Shown: positions 1 to 7,316, counted from the first letter of the stretch. The stretch: DNA of 39,391 nucleotides from Marinobacter daepoensis DSM 16072 (GCF_000421165.1 NZ_ATWI01000002.1:1-39391); one strand, 5' to 3'. Program-made: numbers and translations. Notes: generated by a model from the letters alone, not told the origin.

Positions 1-1175
1 TCGAATTTCAGGCTTTGGCCCGCTGGGCAGATACAGGTCAGTTTCACCGGATCGAACTGGAATTCACTGGCCGGAATGATCTCTTTCCAGCCCGTGCTGG
101 TCTGGCTCTGATGGCGTTTGCCATACTTGTCTTTCTGGTTCTGGAACTTCGGGTCACGGCTGCGGAATTTGTTGTCCGGCACGTAGCCATTGATCTGCCG
201 TTCGTGCAGGTATTTCATGTTGGCTTCGTTGGCGAAGCCGGTGTCGGCCGTAACGATGGCGCCTTGCTCGTAGATGTTGTCGGCGATACCCAGTTTCCTG
301 AACCGGGCTTCGACACTCTCCAGAACCGGTTGCAGGGTGTGGTGTTCCTGGCCTTCGCCAAAGGCCTGGGCATCGATGATGATCTGGTGTTTCCTGTCCA
401 CCGTGGCCACGCCGCTATAGCCCTGGATCGTGCCCTTGCTGGTGCTCATCTTGGCGCTTTCGTTATCGGTGAGGTTGCTCTTCACTTCCTTGTTCCGTTT
501 CCCCCGGCCCATCCTTGGGCGGTTCGTCTTTAGGAAGCGGTCCACTTTCTTCGCGGCCTCATCCAGAGACAGGATGGTCTTGGCTCGTCGGATGTCCCGG
601 TCCAGTTCAGCTTCGGTTTCTGCCTCGTCCCGCTCGTAATGGGCTTTGAGGTGATGGCGAACCAGGCGTCTCAGCTTGGTGCGCTTCTCGTCCAGTTCCT
701 TGAAGGTACCGGACCATTCTTTGGCCGCATTCGATGACATCTTGCAGCCGTCGATGGCGAAGAGCTCGTTACCCAATAGGCCTTGTTCGTGGCAGACCAG
801 CAGCACCTGCTCGAACAGTTCTTCGATCTCATCCGAGTGACTGCTGACGAACTTGGCCAGGGTGGTGAAATGCGGAACCGTGTCGCAGGACAGCGCCTTG
901 AAGATGATGTTGGTCTCGCAGCACCACTGCATCTCGCGACTGGAGGTGATGCCCTTGGAGTAGGCGAACAGGATGATCTTCAGGAGGATAGCAGGATCAT
1001 AGGCCAGCCGGCCGGTGTCTTCGTTGCGGTACTTGGGGTGAAACACCGACAGATCCAGCTTGTGCTCGATCAGGTAGTGCACCGCGTGTTCAAAGGTGCC
1101 GGGCTGGAGCTGTTCCTGGTAGTTAATCACGACCATGGCATCCTGGTCGTAGTTATAATGCTTGAAGCGGGGCAT
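1..1175 (-). CDS. IS1182 family transposase (3' end off window)
   Basis: This is a DDE transposase that would cut and join the ends of the insertion sequence. About 391 residues are in the window; the C-terminus lies beyond base 1. The N-terminal part (roughly residues 1-110: MPRFKHYNYDQ, then AYDPAILLKIILFAYSKGI and a CDTVPHFTTLAKF segment) is the DUF772/InsH-type domain. The first catalytic Asp is in FAIDGCKMSSNA and the second in IVTADTGFANE; the final Glu should lie past the edge. The ATG at 1175 is preceded by AGGAG at 7 nt. The plus-strand ORFs over this stretch are antisense shadows. Family assignment is from motif recognition. Confidence 0.85.
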   Translation of the reverse strand, partial: MPRFKHYNYDQDAMVVINYQEQLQPGTFEHAVHYLIEHKLDLSVFHPKYRNEDTGRLAYDPAILLKIILFAYSKGITSSREMQWCCETNIIFKALSCDTVPHFTTLAKFVSSHSDEIEELFEQVLLVCHEQGLLGNELFAIDGCKMSSNAAKEWSGTFKELDEKRTKLRRLVRHHLKAHYERDEAETEAELDRDIRRAKTILSLDEAAKKVDRFLKTNRPRMGRGKRNKEVKSNLTDNESAKMSTSKGTIQGYSGVATVDRKHQIIIDAQAFGEGQEHHTLQPVLESVEARFRKLGIADNIYEQGAIVTADTGFANEANMKYLHERQINGYVPDNKFRSRDPKFQNQKDKYGKRHQSQTSTGWKEIIPASEFQFDPVKLTCICPAGQSLKF

Positions 1176-1209
1176 CTGACCACTCCTTGTCCGTTTGCCT
1201 GATCCTATC

Positions 1210-1236
1210 AAAACTCCGAAAGATTTCGGGGTTTTT
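1210..1236 (+). terminator. Imperfect hairpin with T run at the IS end
   Basis: AAAACTCCGAAA (1210-1221) and TTTCGGGGTTTT (1224-1235) pair with one mismatch and are followed by further T. Read on the plus strand it looks like an intrinsic terminator. It sits between the transposase start and the cassette array and may instead be part of the IS terminal inverted repeat. The minimal loop makes terminator function uncertain. Confidence 0.35.
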
Positions 1237-1242
1237 CTACAG

Positions 1243-1329
1243 CCTCAACGCCAGCCATAAGCGGCGCCCTGACAAGGGCGTCCGGTGGAGGGCCATCGGC
1301 CCGGAACAACCTTGATGGCTTTGTTATAC
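1243..1329 (-). repeat. attC site 1 (type I)
   Basis: On the minus strand it runs from R'' GTATAAC to R' GTTGAGG, with a GC-rich self-complementary centre (GGACGCCCTTGTCAGGGCGCC core) shared with attC 4, 7, 12 and 15. It belongs to the cassette with the ORF at 1335-1781. The R' core is followed directly by the insertion sequence, so the next cassette is interrupted. Confidence 0.85.
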
Positions 1330-1334
1330 ATTTA

Positions 1335-1781
1335 TCATGTCCAAGAACTAGTTCGACGGCCCACACGCTGGAGCCGCTCACGGCTTTTTTTGGCCGCCTC
1401 GGCCTCACGCGTCTTCAACTCTTCTTCGGTTATTGGATCTACCGGCAAAGCCAAAGGGACTTTGAAAGAGATACGGTTGGTAGCAGAACTCTGCTTGCTT
1501 GAATCGCCACCAGCCCCCAGCGAGAGAAAGCTGGCAACCTTTAGCTTTGCCTCTGCGTTACTTCCGGCCTCTTCACTGACGCTCACAGCAACGTCGAAAT
1601 CGACTAAGAATACATTGCGCCCGGCCCCCATACTTGCAAAATGAGAGCTATCCGTGGTCTTAGGTTGTGTCCGAATGGCGGGATTCGAGTAACCTCCAGC
1701 TTCTCTTACGGGCTCAAGTGATTCCTGAATACCTTGTGCAATTTGAGTCAAAGTTTCACGAACAAAATCCTTCAGTTCCAT
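1335..1781 (-). CDS. Cassette protein, trypco2-like hypothetical (148 aa)
   Basis: Function unknown. The N-terminal 30 residues form a predicted amphipathic helix (DFVRETLTQIAQGIQE). The middle (about residues 52-110) looks like beta strands: VFLVDFDVAVSVSEEAG, then a Gly/Ser-rich stretch and NRISFKVPLALP. The tail is charged and helical. This strand-Ser/Gly-strand pattern resembles the small trypco2 (trypsin-co-occurring) proteins and related short proteins of unknown role; that is a resemblance from memory, not a search. The ATG has a good AAGGAG at 5 nt. It fills the cassette between attC 1 and attC 2. Confidence 0.75.
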   Translation of the reverse strand: MELKDFVRETLTQIAQGIQESLEPVREAGGYSNPAIRTQPKTTDSSHFASMGAGRNVFLVDFDVAVSVSEEAGSNAEAKLKVASFLSLGAGGDSSKQSSATNRISFKVPLALPVDPITEEELKTREAEAAKKSRERLQRVGRRTSSWT

Positions 1782-1804
1782 AAAAACTCCTTGTTTGACC
1801 TTGG

Positions 1805-1902
1805 GTATAACGCCTCAAACACCGGCATGGTGAAGTTGGCGGCTTTTTTGGAACAAAAAAGGTGACAGCTTTACCATGTCCGAGTGCTTTGATTTGTTAG
1901 CA
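1805..1902 (-). repeat. attC site 2 (long, VCR-like)
   Basis: The site is 98 bp. Minus-strand R'' is TGCTAAC and R' is GTTATAC. Inner arms such as CGGACATGG and CCATGCCGG pair, and the central part has an AT-rich loop (TTTTTTG/AAAAAAG). It is unlike the three common attC types of this array and closer to the long Vibrio-type sites in size. Confidence 0.8.
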
Positions 1903-2322
1903 CTAGTCTTCGTCTGCAAACCAAGCACAACCAACCACTTCTTTGTTTATTACAATTACACCAGTATCGAAAGTTGCTTCTGTAGCCGGTGACCAAGATG
2001 GCCCAAAATTTGGGTTTTTTCGAGGTTTGCCATATTCACCATTGGTATAGAATTTGGCCTCATCTCCGAAATTGCATACGAACTCCGCTGCCAAGTTTTT
2101 AGCCTTTTCGGACGACATGATTTTTACGCTATAAGCCATGTCTTTATGGAGAACGTTCCTAAGAACCTCTATAGCCTCGGCGCGTCCGATCTCTTCGTAG
2201 ATGCCACTTTCATTCGAAAGGCCAAATAGCTCGGCGGCTGCTTCCACAGATCTCACCTTTGACTCTTTAATTCCGGCGATACAACTGCCGCGAGCTTTCT
2301 GGATTTTCTTGTATATGTCCAT
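1903..2322 (-). CDS. Cassette hypothetical protein (139 aa)
   Basis: I do not recognise the family. It is a soluble protein with an alpha-helical N-terminal half (MDIYKKIQKARGS, then VEAAAELFGL and EEIGRAEAIEVLRNVL) and a C-terminal half rich in aromatic residues (FGPSWSPATEATFDTGVIVIN). The ORF is open further upstream, but that part reads through attC 3, so the ATG at 2322 is taken as the start; a GAGG lies about 3 nt before it, a weak site. The stop lies one base outside attC 2. Base composition is more AT-rich than the chromosomal genes, as usual for cassettes. Confidence 0.75.
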   Translation of the reverse strand: MDIYKKIQKARGSCIAGIKESKVRSVEAAAELFGLSNESGIYEEIGRAEAIEVLRNVLHKDMAYSVKIMSSEKAKNLAAEFVCNFGDEAKFYTNGEYGKPRKNPNFGPSWSPATEATFDTGVIVINKEVVGCAWFADED

Positions 2323-2334
2323 ATGCCTCTTGGG

Positions 2335-2424
2335 TGCTAACGCTACTGGTAACCGGCGCCGGAGCGCAGCGGAGGGAACCAAAAGCGGCACGCTTTTGGC
2401 GTCCGGTTGACCGTTTGGTTAAAT
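2335..2424 (-). repeat. attC site 3 (type II)
   Basis: Minus-strand R'' is ATTTAAC and R' is GTTAGCA. The centre has the nested hairpin CAAAAGCGGCACGCTTTTG and outer arms around CCGGTTACC/CGGTTGACC. Same type as attC 10, 11 and 13. Confidence 0.9.
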
Positions 2425-2427
2425 CTC

Positions 2428-2793
2428 TCAGTCAATGCTGCGCCCCAAAATTTTGGCTATAAAGCTGACACCACTCTTCTCCTTCCGTTGCGCATTCGCA
2501 CCGAAAAAGTAATTGCGAAACGCAAAAAATAGACCCACCAGAAAACAGGCATTACCCACCCAGGCGGACAGCCGAATGAATCGGCCATAGCGGGCTTCGA
2601 TCATCGGGTAAAGACGACTACCCTCTTGCGCGGCAAGCTGCGTCTCTAAATAGCCACCAAGGCCGACAGCAATTAGTAGATATAACAGAGTACCGAGAAG
2701 CAAGGCGCTCCACCAAGGAAGGCGGGCCGCAACTTGGACCATCTCGAACACTACTGATACGAGATCATTTTTCCTTCGATATCTGCGACCCAT
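2428..2793 (-). CDS. Cassette membrane protein, two helices (121 aa)
   Basis: A small integral membrane protein with hydrophobic segments near residues 27-49 (WWSALLLGTLLYLLIAVGLGG) and 77-97. The N-terminus is basic (MGRRYRRKND). The stretch FEMVQVAARLPWW before the first helix resembles the membrane leader seen at the N-terminus of some Mrr-like restriction proteins, but no nuclease or zinc-ribbon domain follows, so the role is unknown. ATG at 2793 is preceded by GGGAGG. The cassette lies between attC 3 and attC 4. Confidence 0.75.
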   Translation of the reverse strand: MGRRYRRKNDLVSVVFEMVQVAARLPWWSALLLGTLLYLLIAVGLGGYLETQLAAQEGSRLYPMIEARYGRFIRLSAWVGNACFLVGLFFAFRNYFFGANAQRKEKSGVSFIAKILGRSID

Positions 2794-2812
2794 TGGGCCT
2801 CCCTGCCTGTAG

Positions 2813-2896
2813 ATTTAACGCCAAGCTAAGCGGCGCCCTGACAAGGGCGTCCGGTGGAGGCCGTAGGCCGGAACAAACTTGAGCGACTGGTTAGGA
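2813..2896 (-). repeat. attC site 4 (type I)
   Basis: Minus-strand R'' is TCCTAAC and R' is GTTAAAT. The GC-rich centre matches attC 1, 7, 12 and 15. Confidence 0.9.
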
Positions 2897-2898
2897 TA

Positions 2899-3270
2899 TC
2901 AGCTGCACTCTTTCTGTAGGGTGCTGAACAGAATGTCGCAGCGCGCCGGATCGACTCCAGCTTCATTGCACTTTTCAGCTCTCCACTGTTCATTTTCAAA
3001 AGCCCCCTCGTCTTCAGGGACGCCCTCGCAGATTTTCGGTATTTTTTCGGCATTGCTTAAACACCCACGGAGGTAACCGTTTGTGTTCACAGAGCACTCA
3101 ATCGAGGAACAACCGCTGACTTTTTCGATGGCGCTGGAAAGGCACTGTTCCTGATTAAGACTTTTTGACGCTTCTACTCCTTCCTCATGGTGCTTGAGGT
3201 ACTCTTCCTCGTTTACTCCGCAACCAATTAAGGCAATGCTCAACGAAATCGCAAAAACAACTCTCTTCAT
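2899..3270 (-). CDS. Cassette lipoprotein, Cys-rich (123 aa)
   Basis: It has a lipoprotein signal peptide (MKRVVFAISLSIALIGCG) with the lipidated Cys at about residue 17. The mature part carries eight further Cys residues (for example CLSSAIEKVSGCSSIEC and CNEAGVDPARC), suggesting a disulfide-bonded periplasmic domain. No known family is recognised. The ribosome-binding site GGAAG overlaps the first bases of the cassette (core GTTAGGA of attC 5), so translation signals and recombination site share sequence. The stop is just outside attC 4. Confidence 0.8.
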   Translation of the reverse strand: MKRVVFAISLSIALIGCGVNEEEYLKHHEEGVEASKSLNQEQCLSSAIEKVSGCSSIECSVNTNGYLRGCLSNAEKIPKICEGVPEDEGAFENEQWRAEKCNEAGVDPARCDILFSTLQKECS

Positions 3271-3278
3271 ATTTTACT

Positions 3279-3357
3279 TCCTAACGCCGAAACTTTGCGG
3301 CAATATTGGAGCCGCGACGCGGCGGAAAAATTGTCCGGCAACAGTGACTTGTTATGT
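3279..3357 (-). repeat. attC site 5 (atypical centre)
   Basis: Minus-strand R'' is ACATAAC and R' is GTTAGGA. The centre (CCGCCGCGTCGCGGC) differs from the three common types. The stop codon of the next cassette ORF lies in its R'' box. Confidence 0.8.
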
Positions 3358-3675
3358 TTTTTGACGCATCCATCTCTTCCACTCTTCAGACTGGTGCAAT
3401 TCCTTCCTGTCTGAAATCTTCCAGCGATACAGGAGAGCTGGCACCTGGCCGTGATGGCGCTCGTAGAAAAGTACCGCATCTCTTCTTTTTTGCCGCCAAT
3501 GGTTACTGACAGCTCCTGGCCAGCTGTGATTTTCTCGTCGGTTGGCCATTAAGATTATGCTCCGCACTTCACTTTTTCGAAGCCTTACCCAGTTTGCCCG
3601 CTTAAACCTTAATTGGCGGCTTGGGTTGCGGACCATTGGTAGGATTCTTCTATCCTTGAAACGGTTGCCAGCCAT
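3352..3675 (-). CDS. Cassette hypothetical, very basic (107 aa)
   Basis: Function unknown. The protein is rich in Arg, Lys and Trp (for example RFKRANWVRLRKSEVRS and HWRQKRRDAVLFYERHH) with no membrane segment, which would fit nucleic-acid binding, but no motif supports that. Its TAA stop is the TAA of the attC 5 R'' box, a common cassette arrangement. Start is uncertain: an ATG at 3690 lies inside the attC 6 core (GTTATGT) with no ribosome-binding site, whereas the ATG at 3675 has AGAGG very close upstream; I chose 3675. Confidence 0.55.
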   Translation of the reverse strand: MAGNRFKDRRILPMVRNPSRQLRFKRANWVRLRKSEVRSIILMANRRENHSWPGAVSNHWRQKRRDAVLFYERHHGQVPALLYRWKISDRKELHQSEEWKRWMRQKT

Positions 3676-3686
3676 ATTCCTCTCAA

Positions 3687-3764
3687 ACATAACGCTGAGC
3701 CCAGCGGCGGCCCGATAGGGGCGTCCGGCGGCCACCGGCCGCGTACTGCGGCGACTGGTTAGTG
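3687..3764 (-). repeat. attC site 6 (type III)
   Basis: Minus-strand R'' is CACTAAC and R' is GTTATGT. Nearly identical to attC 14 and close to attC 16. It is the attC carried by the ORF-less cassette A1. Confidence 0.9.
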
Positions 3765-4086
3765 CGAGGTTTTGATGACGCCAAATCCCTGGCACTGACC
3801 ATGACGGCCTACTGAGCAAAACACACCGACATACGCCGATGCACCTTGATTAAAACCACCGCAAAACCAAGCGGCGAACGAACCACAACTCAGCGGCAAA
3901 AAAAACGGATGAGTTTCCGGCGGACGGCCCCACAACGGAAATACCATCCAATACTACCAACGCCAGCATTCGCTGGGGCTGCCAAATACGAGGCGCTGCA
4001 TACGTTAGCCAACCGCGCGGGCCTGGCACCCACTTACGCCACCAAGGCCTCGGCACAACGCAACCCCAAAATGACCGAGGCCCCGG
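3765..4086 (-). other. ORF-less cassette A1
   Basis: A 322-base insert between attC 6 and attC 7 without a convincing gene. A 62-codon frame (3759-3947) ends in the attC R'' box, but it is frame-shifted in the sister copy at 8565-8898 and lacks a standard start in the copy at 7787-8119. A longer frame starting inside attC 7 is not kept either. Its first six bases (TTATTG) do not match its own R'' box (CACTAAC), unlike the coding cassettes. A degenerate internal box CACAAC lies at 4054-4059. Confidence 0.7.
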
Positions 4087-4171
4087 CAATAACGCCAGCA
4101 ATAAACGGCGCCCGGACAAGGGCGTCCGGTGGAGGCCGCAGGCCGGAACGGATTTGATTGCCTTGTTAAAT
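4087..4171 (-). repeat. attC site 7 (type I)
   Basis: Minus-strand R'' is ATTTAAC and R' is GTTATTG. Centre as in attC 1, 4, 12 and 15. Confidence 0.9.
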
Positions 4172-4173
4172 TT

Positions 4174-4392
4174 TTACTGAGTACCTACGTTCTGCGCAGT
4201 TGTACCAATAAGCGCCGCATCTGAATCTCCAGATACAAAATATATAATCAGTGCTACAACAATAACCCAAAAGATAGCTTGGCCTTGAATTGCTTCGGTC
4301 TTTCTTTTTCTACCCGACTTGGTTGTAGGGATACCAGTTTTGGTAGCAAAGCTTCTCTTGGCATTGCGCTTGGCCTTCTTCAACGGATTCAT
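4174..4392 (-). CDS. Cassette small membrane protein, basic N-terminus (72 aa)
   Basis: A short protein with a strongly basic first half (LKKAKRNAKRSF, then SGRKRKTEA) followed by one membrane helix at about residues 40-55 (IFWVIVVALIIYFVSG) and a short polar tail. This implies a positive-inside single-pass inner-membrane protein. No family recognised. ATG at 4392 follows GGGAGG at about 6 nt, a strong site. It lies between attC 7 and attC 8. Confidence 0.7.
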   Translation of the reverse strand: MNPLKKAKRNAKRSFATKTGIPTTKSGRKRKTEAIQGQAIFWVIVVALIIYFVSGDSDAALIGTTAQNVGTQ

Positions 4393-4408
4393 CCCAGCCT
4401 CCCTCTAC

Positions 4409-4465
4409 ATTTAACGCCCAAAACAGCGGCGCATTTATGCGTCCGCCTGCTTTTGCTTGTTAGGC
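4409..4465 (-). repeat. attC site 8 (short, 57 bp)
   Basis: Minus-strand R'' is GCCTAAC and R' is GTTAAAT, with a minimal hairpin centre (GACGCATAAATGCGCC). The compact length resembles the short attC sites of resistance cassettes. The 3' end of the following ORF runs into it. Confidence 0.85.
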
Positions 4466-5523
4466 ATTTTTTGCCCACACTGGATCATTGTGGTAACAGT
4501 TTCCCAGTTGATTTTTCGGAAATAATATTCTCCTGACAATTCACGCTCAATAGTTTCAAAATAGCTATCAAGCCAAGCATGATAATCCCAATTTGACTTT
4601 CTAAGAGATGAGAAAAGTTTGAATTCAACTTCGGCTCTAAATTCAACTCCGAATACACGATATTTTTTAAATGATTCAAGACCCAAATAGTATTTTTCAA
4701 AATTTATCGGGGTATTGTAACCAGTTCCATTAAAACGAATTGATATCGATAGCTTGAATTTTGAGGTATCTATCACGATTGCGCCGTTCTCCCTTGTAAC
4801 TTTTGCACCTTTAGGGAGAACCAAATCAAATCGAGAATAAAAAGCTCCGTTTGGCCCCATAGACATAACTACTTCACCGCCAGCGACTCCTACATGATCT
4901 TCACTATCAAATACGGAACGGTTTTCCATGGGGGCAGAGAAAAGCTCCATAAACCTATTATTTAACAGGATCGTTGGTACATCTTCTCGCGACAGTTCTT
5001 TTAGTTCGGAATTATCATAATTTTCTTGATTGAAATAATCGGTAAGATGGGTGGACAATGTTTCGATAATATAATATTCCGAGGCCTCTCGAATCAGCTT
5101 TAATGATGCCTCTGAGGACTCCCCCTTTTTCTGGCTAAAAATATGTAAAAGAGGCTCTTTATCCCACTGGCGTTTTAACGCCTCATTTTCATTAAATGCT
5201 GAACCTAAAAACCTGCTAATTTCCTCAGAAAATTGGTATCTAGGAACTCTTTGGATTTGGTTTTCTTCTTTTAAATGGATTATGAACCCTTCCACCGAAA
5301 TCTTAGCTTTTCCTGAACGAGTAAATTTCTTTGAAAGAAAAAATATACAGATAACCAAAAGAGACACTAACCCAATGTAGAGCCATGCGGAATGCTCTTT
5401 TAGGCCTTCATATGCAAGCGCTCCAGTAACGCTAGCGCAGACACCAATAAGAAAACCAACTATCAAGATTTCCATCAAAGCTGTTCTACTTACAGATAGC
5501 TGCTCAATTACATTATTTTTCAT
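4435..5523 (-). CDS. Cassette membrane-anchored hypothetical (362 aa)
   Basis: The largest ORF in the array and distinctly AT-rich against its surroundings, which suggests a separate origin. Two membrane helices lie near residues 16-38 and 47-64 (LYIGLVSLLVICIFFLSKK), followed by about 295 soluble residues. The soluble part has an acidic helical section (residues 100-200) and a strand-rich section (GGEVVMSMGPNGAFYSRFDL, then FKLSISIRFNGTGYN). No family recognised. The last ten codons lie inside attC 8, including the stop, as is common in cassettes. GAGAT precedes the ATG at a workable distance. Confidence 0.8.
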   Translation of the reverse strand: MKNNVIEQLSVSRTALMEILIVGFLIGVCASVTGALAYEGLKEHSAWLYIGLVSLLVICIFFLSKKFTRSGKAKISVEGFIIHLKEENQIQRVPRYQFSEEISRFLGSAFNENEALKRQWDKEPLLHIFSQKKGESSEASLKLIREASEYYIIETLSTHLTDYFNQENYDNSELKELSREDVPTILLNNRFMELFSAPMENRSVFDSEDHVGVAGGEVVMSMGPNGAFYSRFDLVLPKGAKVTRENGAIVIDTSKFKLSISIRFNGTGYNTPINFEKYYLGLESFKKYRVFGVEFRAEVEFKLFSSLRKSNWDYHAWLDSYFETIERELSGEYYFRKINWETVTTMIQCGQKMPNKQKQADA

Positions 5524-5545
5524 ACGGATCTCATTACTTAGTACT

Positions 5546-5617
5546 GCCTAACGCCCTGGGTAAGCTGCCGATACGGAGCGCAGCGTAGTACCGGTCAGCT
5601 TCACCCACTGGTTATGC
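5546..5617 (-). repeat. attC site 9
   Basis: Minus-strand R'' is GCATAAC and R' is GTTAGGC. The centre pairs CCGGTACTACGCTG with a CAGCGTAGTACCGG-like arm only in part; arms around AAGCTG/CAGCTT are clear. A fourth attC style in this array. Confidence 0.85.
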
Positions 5618-6151
5618 GGGCCGGTTGAAGGTAAAAAGTTGGCGGCCTTCGTTTTGGTATTTTTCCATTAGCGCATCAACTCCAAGTTCAATTTTGATCT
5701 GGCGATCAGCATCGGAAATCGGCATTGCCAACCAAAATTTCACCTCTCTTTCTTGAAGATTTGCTGAACGCGGGAAATCTGTCCAGGCTACGTTAGGGAG
5801 ACTGATCAAATAGCCTGACCAGCCAGCATTTTTAACGTACGCATTTTCGGTTGGAATCGTGTGATGCAAAAACAAGCGAGCGATCTCTTCGTTGTGCTTT
5901 TGCAGCCCCGCTATTTCTCTGCTGAGTTCACTGCCATCACCATCACAGATAATGAAGTAGGACTCCCCTCCCTTTCTGGGTATTGAGAAAACTACTTTGA
6001 TGGGATCGCTCTCGTCACCTAACATCCCAACCCCAACTAGGTAACTCCTACCGTTCTGAAAATCGATTTTTGATACCGAAATGTCACCCTTGATAGGGAG
6101 GAGCCTGTAGAAAATGGCAATCAGAGATTTCTCAAAGTCTGTGTAATCCAT
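5612..6151 (-). CDS. Cassette protein, SUFU-like C-terminus (179 aa)
   Basis: A soluble protein. The C-terminal 60 residues (WLAMPISDADRQIKIELGVDA preceded by PNVAWTDFPR) resemble bacterial suppressor-of-fused (SUFU) domain proteins, which often act as immunity proteins against contact-dependent toxins; this is resemblance only. The middle shows VVFSIPRKGG and an ICDGDGSELSREIAGL helix. An ATG at 6169 lies in the attC 10 core without a ribosome-binding site, while the ATG at 6151 follows GGAG at 4 nt, so I use the latter. The TAA stop is that of the attC 9 R'' box. Confidence 0.7.
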   Translation of the reverse strand: MDYTDFEKSLIAIFYRLLPIKGDISVSKIDFQNGRSYLVGVGMLGDESDPIKVVFSIPRKGGESYFIICDGDGSELSREIAGLQKHNEEIARLFLHHTIPTENAYVKNAGWSGYLISLPNVAWTDFPRSANLQEREVKFWLAMPISDADRQIKIELGVDALMEKYQNEGRQLFTFNRPA

Positions 6152-6165
6152 AGGACTCCAAATAC

Positions 6166-6254
6166 GCATAACGCTGAGGTAACCGGCGCCGGAGCGCAGC
6201 GGAGGGAACCAAAAGCGGTACGCTTTTGGCGTCCGGTTGACCGCCTGGTTAGTG
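6166..6254 (-). repeat. attC site 10 (type II)
   Basis: Minus-strand R'' is CACTAAC and R' is GTTATGC. Nested hairpin CAAAAGCGGTACGCTTTTG. It is the attC carried by ORF-less cassette B1. Confidence 0.9.
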
Positions 6255-6555
6255 GCCGGTCACCACCAAGGCTGCCTTGGCACTCAATGCTGCATGCCCT
6301 CTCCCGAACACCTTGCACCAACCAGACGGATGGCGAAAGGAACCAGAACTCAAACCGCACCAACCCGATTACCATTTGAACTGGACGGCCCCGCGACTGG
6401 GGCAGGCCATGAATAACCATGCTACCGATGATGTTGGCAACTAACTCCGACAACAACCTTTCCGGCCTTGGCCATCACCAACACAAGCGGCTTTGCAACC
6501 AAAACCGGTGCCAAGGCCTTTGCACTAAGCCAGCCAAAATGAAGAAGGCCAGGAC
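6255..6555 (-). other. ORF-less cassette B1
   Basis: A 301-base insert that aligns along its whole length with cassette B2 (7406-7708). Single-base insertions and in-frame stops mean no reading frame is shared by the two copies. The first six bases TTATTG do not match its R'' CACTAAC. A box CACTAAG at 6523-6529 occupies the position of the intact CACTAAC box in B2. No RNA gene is recognised. Confidence 0.75.
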
Positions 6556-6645
6556 CAATAACGCTGAGGTAACCGGCGCCGGAGCGCCAGCGGAGGGAAC
6601 CAAAAGCGGTACGCTTTTGGCGTCCGGTTGACCGTATGGTTATGC
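6556..6645 (-). repeat. attC site 11 (type II)
   Basis: Minus-strand R'' is GCATAAC and R' is GTTATTG. Same centre as attC 10 with one extra base in the outer stem. Confidence 0.9.
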
Positions 6646-6650
6646 ATTAT

Positions 6651-6956
6651 TCAGTCGCCGCCGCCGGAATCACCTGTAGCGTCCAGGTCAACAGAATGTT
6701 TAGTTTTATCATAATCCGCCCCATCATAACCGCCTGCACCATCGTTACGGCTTCTTCTCTTCCAAGCAGCATCGGATGCCATAAATGCAACTACACATAA
6801 GAGCACAGCCACAACTGCGGCCATCTTGTTGGTCAAAAGCTCCTGATAATCTGCCAAATATCGAACTTCCTGCCGCGACAGAAAGTTGAGCATCAACCAG
6901 CCTGCGCCAATTGAAAAAATCAGGTATCTCATCTCTAACGGGATGTAGTGCTTCAT
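6651..6956 (-). CDS. Cassette membrane protein, two helices (101 aa)
   Basis: Function unknown. Hydrophobic segments lie near residues 10-26 (YLIFSIGAGWLMLNFL) and 46-60 (AAVVAVLLCVVAFMA). The tail is rich in Asp, Gly and Tyr (GAGGYDGADYD ... DSGGGD). The open frame continues upstream through attC 12, which is not credible coding sequence, so the ATG at 6956 is taken; no strong ribosome-binding site precedes it and the ATG at 6932 is an alternative. Confidence 0.6.
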   Translation of the reverse strand: MKHYIPLEMRYLIFSIGAGWLMLNFLSRQEVRYLADYQELLTNKMAAVVAVLLCVVAFMASDAAWKRRSRNDGAGGYDGADYDKTKHSVDLDATGDSGGGD

Positions 6957-6968
6957 ACTATGGCCATT

Positions 6969-7055
6969 GCATAACGCCAAAAATAAGCGGCGGCCCAATA
7001 GGGGCGTCCGGTGGAGGCCCTTCGGGCCGTAACGTACTTGATTGATTTGTTATGC
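6969..7055 (-). repeat. attC site 12 (type I)
   Basis: Minus-strand R'' is GCATAAC and R' is GTTATGC. Centre as in attC 1, 4, 7 and 15. Confidence 0.9.
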
Positions 7056-7286
7056 ATTTTTATAGAAATAAGCTGCCAACTTATTAGGAATATATGGCCA
7101 AAACACATCCCAACCTTCTGGCTTCGGGTAACGCCGTTGGTACAGCTCCCTCTCTCCGCCACTAAGACGACCAAACCAATCCACAAAACTATACCAATAG
7201 TCTTCGCCTGGACCCATTCGCCAGCCGATTGACCCCGGAGGAATCTCAGGATATTTCAGCCATGGCGGCAACATTTCACACTCCAT
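7050..7286 (-). CDS. Cassette small hypothetical, Trp/Tyr-rich (78 aa)
   Basis: A compact soluble protein with a distinctive pattern: PPWLKYPEIPPGSIGWRMG, GEDYWYSFVDWF, then YPKPEGW. I recall short uncharacterised bacterial proteins with the same WLKYP-IGWRMG-GEDYW signature, so this is probably a real conserved family of unknown function. The longer open frame reads through attC 13; the ATG at 7286 has a GGGGTAGGG stretch upstream. The stop TAA coincides with the attC 12 R'' box. Confidence 0.75.
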   Translation of the reverse strand: MECEMLPPWLKYPEIPPGSIGWRMGPGEDYWYSFVDWFGRLSGGERELYQRRYPKPEGWDVFWPYIPNKLAAYFYKNA

Positions 7287-7316
7287 TGCCCTACCCCTTT
7301 GTTCCCGAAAAACTCC

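Larger units (their letters stand above)
1..1242 (-). mobile_element. IS1182-type insertion sequence (right part)
   Basis: The element is recognised by its transposase and runs off the left edge, so only the upstream end of the transposase gene is visible. The 67 bases between the transposase start and the first attC hold an imperfect hairpin at 1210-1236 that probably marks the terminal region of the element. The exact end cannot be fixed because the other terminus and any target duplication are outside the window. The element abuts the attC core site at 1243-1249 within a few bases. Confidence 0.7.

Noticed and set aside
3850..4119. An 89-codon minus-strand ORF in cassette A1
   Set aside because: It starts inside attC 7 and the frame is broken in cassette A2 by an insertion.
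6121..6456. A 111-codon ORF spanning attC 10
   Set aside because: It crosses attC 10 and overlaps the start of the next cassette gene in another frame.
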